A DNA stretch of 64,000 bases from Adiantum capillus-veneris (Eukaryota > Streptophyta > Polypodiopsida > Polypodiales > Pteridaceae): the NCBI GenBank assembly GCA_014529385.2, contig CM043951.1:113630469-113694468 (forward strand), in the 5' to 3' direction. A program made the position numbers and the translations under genes. Positions within the stretch are counted from its first letter, which is position 1. Each line of letters opens with the position of its first letter. Shown one piece after another: positions 57,300-64,000 of the stretch. A model generated the notes under the pieces. That model worked only from the letters and a program-made list of their open reading frames with translations. It did no database searches and was not told where the DNA came from.

Positions 57300-60137
57300 A
57301 GGTAAGAGAACATGATGCTTTTATTCTCTTTGATCCTGGTTCTACTCACAATTTTATATCTATAGAGTTGGCCACCAAGCTAGGCATACAAGCCTACGAG
57401 ATGGGAGATGTCCTACCCGCAAACAGTGCCTTCAAGGGGCAAGAAGCTTCAGTCACTCCCTTAATCGGGAAATTGAGGCTTCATGTCCAAGGATATGTGG
57501 ACAAAGAGGACTTCTTTATCTCTCCTCTCAAGCATGAGGATGTAATCCTAGGGGCACCATGGTTTGATTGCTTGGCTGCCAATGTTAAATTCCCTGAAAG
57601 GAGAATCTCCTTTAAGTTTAAGGAAAAAGACATGTATATAGATGCTAAGGAAATGGGTAACACTATTCCCATTGTACATACACCAGCTTTCAACAAGTCA
57701 ATAAAGAGCTCTATTTCCGTGTACATGATTTTTGTTAAAGATTTTCAAAATGAACCTAATGCTTTAGCAAAAGAAAATAAAAGCAACCAAAAGGAATTAG
57801 AGTTATCCAATTTTCTCAAGGGGTTTCAAGATGTTTTTATTGACGACATCCCTTGTGAGCTACCTCCTAAAGGAGGTAATGATGACCATGCAATTGAACT
57901 TCTTCCAGGAAGTTCACCGCCTGACAAACCTCCTTATAGAGTTTCTCAAGCTCAACAAGAGGAGATTATGCGGCAAGTGCATGAGTTAGTTGAGAAGGGC
58001 ATGGTTAGGCCTAGCTCATCTCCATTTTGCTCACCTGTGCTATTAGTGCAAAAGAAAGACGGCACATATCATATGTGTGTTGACTATAGAGCACTAAATA
58101 GGATCACTATCAAGAATAGGTTTCCCGTTCCACGGGTAGAAGACCTATTTGATAAGCTACAAGAATCGACCTACTTCAGTAGGATTGACCTAAAAAGTGG
58201 CTATCATCAAATAAGGATAGTTGATCAAGATATTGTAAAGACCGCATTTCTCACCACATTTGGTCTTTATGAATACATTGTCATGCCTTTTGTCTTGACC
58301 AATGCACCAGGCACATTCAGCCGCTTGATGGAGAAGCTGTTCAGGCCTCATCGAGCCTTCACTGGAGTGTTCTTTGATGATATTATCATCTACTCTAATT
58401 CATTAGACGAACACAAGCAACACCTCCAGGTAATATTTCAAGTTTTAAGAGAGAATAAACTTTATGTTAATCGAATTTTTCTTGCAAGAGATTCAGTATT
58501 TAGGTCACATTATCTCTCAAGATGGCATCCAAATGGATCCATCCAAGTTAGAGGTAATAAAAGGATGGCCTAAACCAAGGAATCTTCATGAACTAAGAAG
58601 CTTTATAGGTATGTGTGCATACTATAGACGCTTCATAGAAAAGTTCTCACAAATTGCAAGACCATTACATGACCTAACAAAGAAAAGCATTAGGTACACA
58701 TGGTCTTCTAAGGAGAACAATGCTTTTGAAAATCTCAAAGAAAAGCTTATCTCTCAACCTGTGCTTACACTACCGGATCTCTCAAAACCATTTGAGGTCC
58801 AATGAGATGCTTGTGGTGATTGCCTTGGAGCTGTTTTGCTCCAAGAAGGTCACGCCATAGGCTATGAGAGTCGAAGGCTCGACCCTGTTGAGCAAGCTCT
58901 AGGCATATATGAAAAGGAACTCCTTGCAGTTCTACATGCCTTAGACTCATGGAAGCACTATTTATTGGGGACTCCTTTTATTCTACAAACGGATCACCAA
59001 AGTCTTAAGTACTTCATGACACAGACCAAGCTCTCGGACAAACAAATGAGGTGGGCAAATTTCCTTTCGCAATTTCATTTTCATGTTGCTCACATTGCTG
59101 GCAAGCATAATCAAGTAGCTGACGCACTCTCAAGACGGCCGAGAGTGAATGCGGTTTCTATAGAAACTCACAATGATCTATCTTCAATGATAGATGAGTA
59201 TGCTATTGATCCCAATTTTAGAGATGTGATTTCAGCCCTTGCATTAGGGAAGAAAGAAGATCCATTTACTTTACAAGATGGTTATCTTCTCTATGGCAAT
59301 AGACTATGTGTTACTAACTCACTACGTGAGAAAGTAATGTATGAATCTCATGCTCCACCTTATGCGGGGCATAGAGGGATTCAGTCTACCTTAAAGGGAG
59401 TTGAAACATATTTCTATTGGCCTACCATGAAAGTGAACATACAAGAGTATGTTTCTAAATGTGTGGTATGCCAAAAGACAAAATTTGATAGAGGGAAGCA
59501 ACGTGGATTGCTTCAACCCTTGACAATCCCTAATTCACCATGGGAGAGCATATCCATGGATTTTATCTTTGGATTGCCTAAGTCTATCCATGGGAATACG
59601 AGAATATGGACGATAGTAGACAGGTTCAGTAAACAAGCTCAATTTATACCTGTCAAAAAGACTATCAAAGCCCATCAAATGGCAACCCTCTTCATTTCAC
59701 AAATTTTCAAGTACCATGGCTTGCCAACGTCCATAGTATCGGATAGAGATCCTAAAATGACCAGTAATTTCTGGAAGGGTCTCTTTGAGAATTTAGGGAC
59801 AAGGCTAAACTTCTCTTCGGCCTATCATCCACAAACGGATGGCCAAAATGAAATAGCTAACCTAACCATTCTCGATCTACTAAAAGCCTAGGTAACGGAG
59901 GTAGATCAAAGATCCCAATGGGAGAAGTACTTACCCTTAGTGAAGTATGCTTACAATAACACTGTACATACTTCCACGGGAAAAGCACCTTTCGAGGTAA
60001 TTGAGGGGAGATCAAAAAGTCCCTTGCTACTAAAGGTACATGGGAAGATCTTCGTTGCAGATGAGTATAGCCGAGACCTACAAGAATCTTTTCAAAAGAT
60101 TAAGGATGGTATCTCTATCTCACAGCAAAGGCAAAAG
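57300..60137 (+). pseudogene. T3 pol: protease, RT, RNase H, integrase (truncated by copia)
   Basis: Parts in order: protease about 57,310-57,600 ('STHNFISIELATKLG', then 'HEDVILGAPWF'); reverse transcriptase about 57,960-58,500 ('MCVDYRALNRITIKNRFPVP', 'RIDLKSGYHQIRI', FFDDIIIYS at about 58,369-58,395); RT thumb and RNase H about 58,500-59,140; integrase zinc domain near 59,345-59,490 ('HAPPYAGHRGIQSTL', 'CVVCQKTKFDRGK') and core with 'SMDFIFGLP', 'VSDRDPKM' and 'AYHPQTDGQNE'. The integrase C-terminal part stops at the copia insertion. Fossil. Confidence 0.82.
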
Positions 60138-60336
60138 TGATGAAGCGGGATCTGCAAAGGAGAAGCTATGGGCAAGGAGAAAGAGCACACAGACACACGT
60201 ATGGAAGGGGGTGAGCCAAATATTAAGGCCCCCAATTATAATGTACACATATATTGAAGAGTGGCTCAAGTGTACTATACACTTGGGTTAGTAGCAGTTA
60301 GATGGGCGGCCAGACATGGCCAGCATAAACCCAACA
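60138..60336 (-). repeat. 3' LTR of C1, short (~200 bp)
   Basis: On the minus strand it begins TGTTGGGTTTATGCTGGCC directly after the purine tract and ends ...CTTCATCA, where Ty3 integrase sequence resumes. The left end is placed by the loss of integrase coding sequence and by the CA rule; uncertain by a few bases. Confidence 0.68.
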
Positions 60337-60352
60337 ATCTCCCACTTGATGG
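60337..60352 (-). other. Polypurine tract of C1
   Basis: Minus-strand CATCAAGTGGGAGAT immediately before TGTTGGG. AAGTGGGAGATTGTTGG is the classical copia tract-LTR junction. Confidence 0.78.
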
Positions 60353-60398
60353 CCAATGTGAGAGTCCAAAAGAGAGAATGAATGAGTAAGTCTCTATC

Positions 60399-61042
60399 TT
60401 ACCCAATGCCCATTAACTCACGACAATGTTGAAATTGATGGTTGGAGAGACTCTTGGTGAGTGCATCCGCTATGTTTTCTGATGTAGGAATTTTCACTAA
60501 GTCAAGGCTTTTGTTTGCCAGGCATTCACGACTGAAGTGATAACGCACATCAATGTGTTCTGTTCTGGAATGAAACACTAGATTTTTAGCCAAGGCAATA
60601 GCACTTTGACTATCATAGTGAAGAACTGGTAAGCACTGCTTCAATCCAAGATCCTGTACTAGGCGAGCAAGCCAAATAGCTTCTTGCATGCTTCACTCAA
60701 TGCAACATACTCTGCCTTTGTAGTGGAAATGGATGTACAATCTTGAAGAATTGATCTCCAAGAAATGGCAGAACCAACAAATGTGTAAATCCAACTTGTA
60801 GTTGATTTACGACTATCAACACAGCGTGCATAATCACTGTCTACATATCCCTTAATGGATAACTCTCCATGACCATAGCATAACTGTCTATCTGCAGTGC
60901 CACTCAAGTATCTGAGAATCGACTTGACAACATCCCAATGCTTTTTACCAGGGTTAGACATAAATCTGCTGACAACTCCCACTGCATGTGCAATGTCAGG
61001 TCTTGTAGCCACCATGGCATACATAAGAAGCATATACCACAT
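60399..61042 (-). pseudogene. C1 RNase H
   Basis: The copia-type RNase H comes last in the polyprotein. It shows 'IKGYVDSDYARCVDSRKSTT', 'STTKAEYVALSEACKK', 'LHYDSQSAIALAKN' and 'HIDVRYHFSRE', with the D, E, D and D positions of the active site in order. It ends with 'NIADALTKSLSNHQFQHCRE' just before the polypurine tract, as in intact copia elements. Confidence 0.78.
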
Positions 61043-61049
61043 GCTGAAG

Positions 61050-61893
61050 CATAAGGAACCTTAGCCATCACAGCTTTTTCCTCATCAGCAGATTTGGGAC
61101 AGTCTTTCTTGCTAAGTTTCAAGTATGCTGGCAATGGAGTACTCAAAGCCTTCCCCTTCTGCATGTTGAAACGATCAAGAACCTTGTGCACATACTCTTT
61201 TTGAAAAAGGTACAACAACCTCTTCTTACGATCACGAGTAATGCGCATACCCAAAATGTGATTGGCTTCACCCAAATCTTTCATGTCAAATTGACTTTTA
61301 AGCTTGGTTTTCAAGCCAGCAATGTCCTTCTTAGAATGACCAGCAATAAGCATGTCATCTACATAAAGGATAAGCATAATAAGCTGTCCATTTGGTTGTC
61401 TTTTCACGTAAAGACATGGATCCTCATCACTGCGCTTATAGCCTAGGGAACGCATAAATGCATCAAACTTTTGATACCATTGTCTGGATGATTGCTTCAA
61501 GCCATAGAGACTTTTCAAAAGCTTACAGGCCAAATGTTCCTTGCCCTTTAGCACAAACCCTTCAGTTTGCTGCATATAAATCTCTTCCTCGAGATCGCCA
61601 TGTAAGAAAGTTGTAATGACATCCATTTGAACAAGCTCCATATCTTCAGTGGCAACCAAAGCAAGCAACATTCTTAGTGTCTTCATCTTGACCACTGGAG
61701 AAAAGATTTCCTGGAAATCTACACCATATTCTTGCTTGAAACCTTTGGCCACTAAACGAGCTTTGTAATTCTCAACATTGGATGCAATCTTCTTCTTATA
61801 AACCCATTTACAAGGCAAAGCTTTCCTACCTTTTGGCAATGGAACAAGTTCCCATGTTTTGTTCTTTGCAATACTGGATAGCTCCCTCTTCAT
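61050..61893 (-). pseudogene. C1 reverse transcriptase
   Basis: A nearly complete RVT_2-type domain on the minus strand: 'CKWVYKKK', 'ARLVAKGFKQEYGVDFQEIF', 'MKTLRMLLALVATEDMELVQ', 'TTFLHGDLEEEIYMQQTEGF', 'LKSLYGLKQSSRQWYQKFD', and the catalytic palm LILYVDDMLIAG at about 61,340-61,372. The tail has 'DLGEANHILGMRITRDRKK' and 'YVHKVLDRFNMQKGKALSTP'. It belongs to a copia retroelement, not to a host gene. Confidence 0.85.
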
Positions 61894-62082
61894 AGCATGT
61901 TCCCACTAAACCTTATCATTGGCTAGCATAGCCTCTTTGTAACAAGAAGGCTCACCACTATCTGTCAGCAACACAAAGTCCACGCCTGAAACAAACCGTT
62001 CTGGCGGATGTGAGACTCTTTGAGATCTCCTCGGCTGATCAGAGCTTGTACTAGCGTGTGTAGTAATTGGCTGTGGAGCTAT

Positions 62083-63030
62083 CTATACAGGAGGTGGTAC
62101 ATCGAAAAACGTCACTTTTCGGAATTCAACCTCTTTTGTTGGCTGCCTATGTATCTTGGTCTCATTGAAGACAACATCACTGCTAGGGATTACCGATCGA
62201 CTTTTCGGATCCCATAAACAATAGCCAAACTGACCATCTACACCATAGCCAATAAAAATGCATTTCCTGGACTTAGGGTTAAGCTTAGCACACAACTCCT
62301 TGGGTACATGTGCATAAGCTTCGCAACCGAATGTACGGAGTTTTTCATAAGACAACTTATGTCCTGACCATAACTCCAAAGGTACACGAAACTGTAATGA
62401 AACATGTGGTGATCTATTGATCAAATACACGGTAGTGTATAGTGCTTCAGCCCAAAATGCTTGCGGTAAATTAGCCTGTGATAGCATAGACATAATCCTC
62501 TCTTGGATGGTCCTATTCATTCGTTCGTCAACACCATTTTGTGCAGGGGTATAAGGAGCTATAAACTCGCACTTAATTCCCCTACTTGAACAGAAGTCTG
62601 CAAACTCTTTGGAGACATATTCTCTACCATTGTCTGAGCGTAAAGCTTTCAACTTATGTTCAGACTGAGTTTCCACACTAGATAAGAACTTTTTGAAACA
62701 AGAAAAAGTCTCATCTTTAGACTTCATGGCATAAACCCAAACACGTGTTGTTGCATCGTCAATGAATGTAACATAATAAGACGCACCACCATGGGATTTA
62801 GAAGGCATAGGCCCACATAAATCACTATGCACAAGCTCTAAGGGCTTTCTTTCTTTGTCAAAAGACTGTGTACGATGTGCTCGTGTTTTCTTACCATATT
62901 GACAGTGTTCACAAAAGGGAAAATCAAAAAATGATAAAGACGGTAAGTAGCCCAAACAAGAAAGAGTTTCCATTCCCTTCTTTGACATATGACCTAACCG
63001 GCTATGCCACAAAGCAACAGTTGGCAGCTC
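62083..63030 (-). pseudogene. C1 integrase
   Basis: The zinc-binding domain ('LWHSRLGHMSKKGM', 'PFCEHCQYGKKTRAHR') is at about 63,020-62,870. The catalytic core has its first Asp in VHSDLCGPM (about 62,815), the second in LRSDNGREY (about 62,630), and the Glu region in 'PAQNGVDERMNRT' (about 62,530). The C-terminal part has 'FGCEAYAHVPKE' and 'KCIFIGYGVDGQFGYCLWDP', the usual copia hinge toward reverse transcriptase. Confidence 0.85.
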
Positions 63031-63329
63031 GGTTACAGAAAGAACACTGTTCTTGTCACATACATAAAGAGGATAAAGTGTACCAACTGTAGAACCATGG
63101 GCTAAAATAAGATGACCTTTTGCAATACGCCAAGACTGCTGATGAAAAGTGACTTTGTAACCCAAGTCATCAAGACGTCCAACCGAAATCAAATTTCGTG
63201 TCAAAGCTGGAACATGACGCACATTATGTATGGTAAACCTCACCCCATTTTCCATAACCATAGCAATATCACCTATGCCCACAATGTTACAAGAGTACCT
63301 GTCACCTAGCGTAACAGTGCCAATGGTTT

Positions 63330-64000
63330 CCTCATATGTAGTAAACCAATGCCTATGAGGTGTGACATGCAACGAAGCGCCCGAATCAAGAATCCATGTA
63401 TGGGACACTTCACCACTAACAAGTAGCTCTGCTGGCATAGAACTCTGCGAAGATAGAGTTTCTTGTGCATCATAAAATACATCATTATTTTCAGTCAACA
63501 TATTGATGTCTTGTGCATCGCAATCATCTTGCACTATGTTTAGTTCTTCAATCTTAACCGAACTCTTTGGTTTCTCCTCTTTATCATCATTGTCTTTGCC
63601 TTTGCCTTTACCTTTGTCATGCTTCCAAGCATAACAATCCTTCTTTATGTGACCAAACTTATCACAATAATGGCATTGAACGACCAGGAGACTTTGATCT
63701 ACCCTTTGAAGCATCTCTATTGCCCTCTTTCTTGGATTCATGATTCCAAGAACGACCTTTATGCTGTTTTCCATCCTTTTGCACATAATGAGCTTCGCCA
63801 TGATGCGAGCTATCCATAGCCTTGAGACGCATTTCCTCTGACAAAAGAGAACTAGTGACATCAATGTACACTAGCGTACCATTAGGAGCAGAGTTACTGA
63901 CAGCTGTGCAAAAGATATCCCATGAGGGTGGCAACAAACAAAGTAAGAAGATTGCTTTCATCTCATCAATATTGATTCTTTGTGCACGAATCTTGGCAAA
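63330..64000 (-). pseudogene. C1 gag end and protease
   Basis: The gag C-terminal part shows 'LLCLLPPSWDIFCTAVSNSA' near 63,950-63,890 and a CCHC knuckle CHYCDKFGHIKKDC at about 63,640-63,675. It is followed by a Lys/Gly/Asp-rich linker. The protease begins at about 63,400 with WILDSGASLHVTPHRHWF, the D-S-G triad of copia proteases. The gag start is beyond the window edge. Confidence 0.78.

Larger units (their letters stand above)
53768..60137 (+). mobile_element. Ty3/gypsy chromovirus-type element, interrupted by copia (T3)
   Basis: 5' LTR (about 53,768-55,282), initiator-Met primer-binding site (55,284), gag, protease, reverse transcriptase, RNase H and most of integrase appear in plus-strand order. 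The reverse transcriptase (FFDDIIIYS) and RNase H ('HIAGKHNQVADALSRR') are of the chromovirus side, and there is no second RNase H. The internal part stops within the integrase C-terminal region at about 60,137, where a minus-strand copia LTR begins. The rest, including any chromodomain and the 3' LTR, must lie beyond the copia element outside the window. Broken, about six breaks in the part seen. Confidence 0.85.
60138..64000 (-). mobile_element. Ty1/copia element, minus strand, continues past the window (C1)
   Basis: The minus-strand order from the right edge is gag, protease, integrase, reverse transcriptase, RNase H, polypurine tract, 3' LTR. This gag-PR-IN-RT-RH order is diagnostic of copia. 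The 3' LTR is only about 200 bp. The element sits inside the integrase region of the Ty3 element T3, so it is the younger of the two. Coding parts are long and well preserved, with about three breaks in the portion seen. The 5' LTR and gag start are off the window. Confidence 0.88.

Overview
The window looks like repeat-rich nuclear DNA from a land plant with a large genome. It holds Ty3/gypsy and Ty1/copia elements of plant type, a relic of a PPR (pentatricopeptide repeat) gene, a candidate tRNA-derived SINE, many microsatellites and long AT-rich stretches without genes. The PPR relic repeats the phrase 'NVITYACILK', a wording I associate with seedless plants such as ferns or mosses; that is a weak hint, not an identification. 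I see no bacterial operons, CRISPR arrays or rRNA genes, and no intact host gene of known function.

Layout. 404-8,359: an old, broken Ty3/gypsy element of Tat-like type on the minus strand, with both LTRs. 8,485-9,455: a degenerate tandem repeat of about 60 bp. 10,800-12,200: two copia fragments facing each other. 13,191-34,487: a small terminal-inverted-repeat DNA element flanked by TTAA, split by a young Ty3/gypsy array with three LTRs and two internal regions (14,128-34,082). 34,770-36,816: a two-unit tandem repeat, a 38-base G run and three repeated hairpins. 37,598-45,024: relic coding stretches with coiled-coil character, a copia integrase scrap and two isolated Ty3 3' junctions. 45,850-49,722: low-copy-looking DNA built from short tandem duplications, including a small open frame with a TATA box. 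50,640-51,320: the PPR relic. About 51,850-52,035: the SINE candidate. 53,768-60,137: a chromovirus-type Ty3/gypsy element whose integrase is cut by a copia element (60,138 to beyond the window end).

How it works together. Nearly everything with a recognisable function belongs to retroelements: gag packages RNA, protease matures the polyprotein, reverse transcriptase and RNase H copy the RNA, and integrase inserts the DNA. The young array has a TATA box in each LTR, primer-binding sites, polypurine tracts and nearly complete coding blocks. The strongest unexplained signal is in its leader: two successive reading frames of about 70 codons, upstream of gag, encode proteins that align without gaps at about 44% identity, although many shared residues use different codons. 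That suggests a duplicated leader protein held by selection. I know no family for it.
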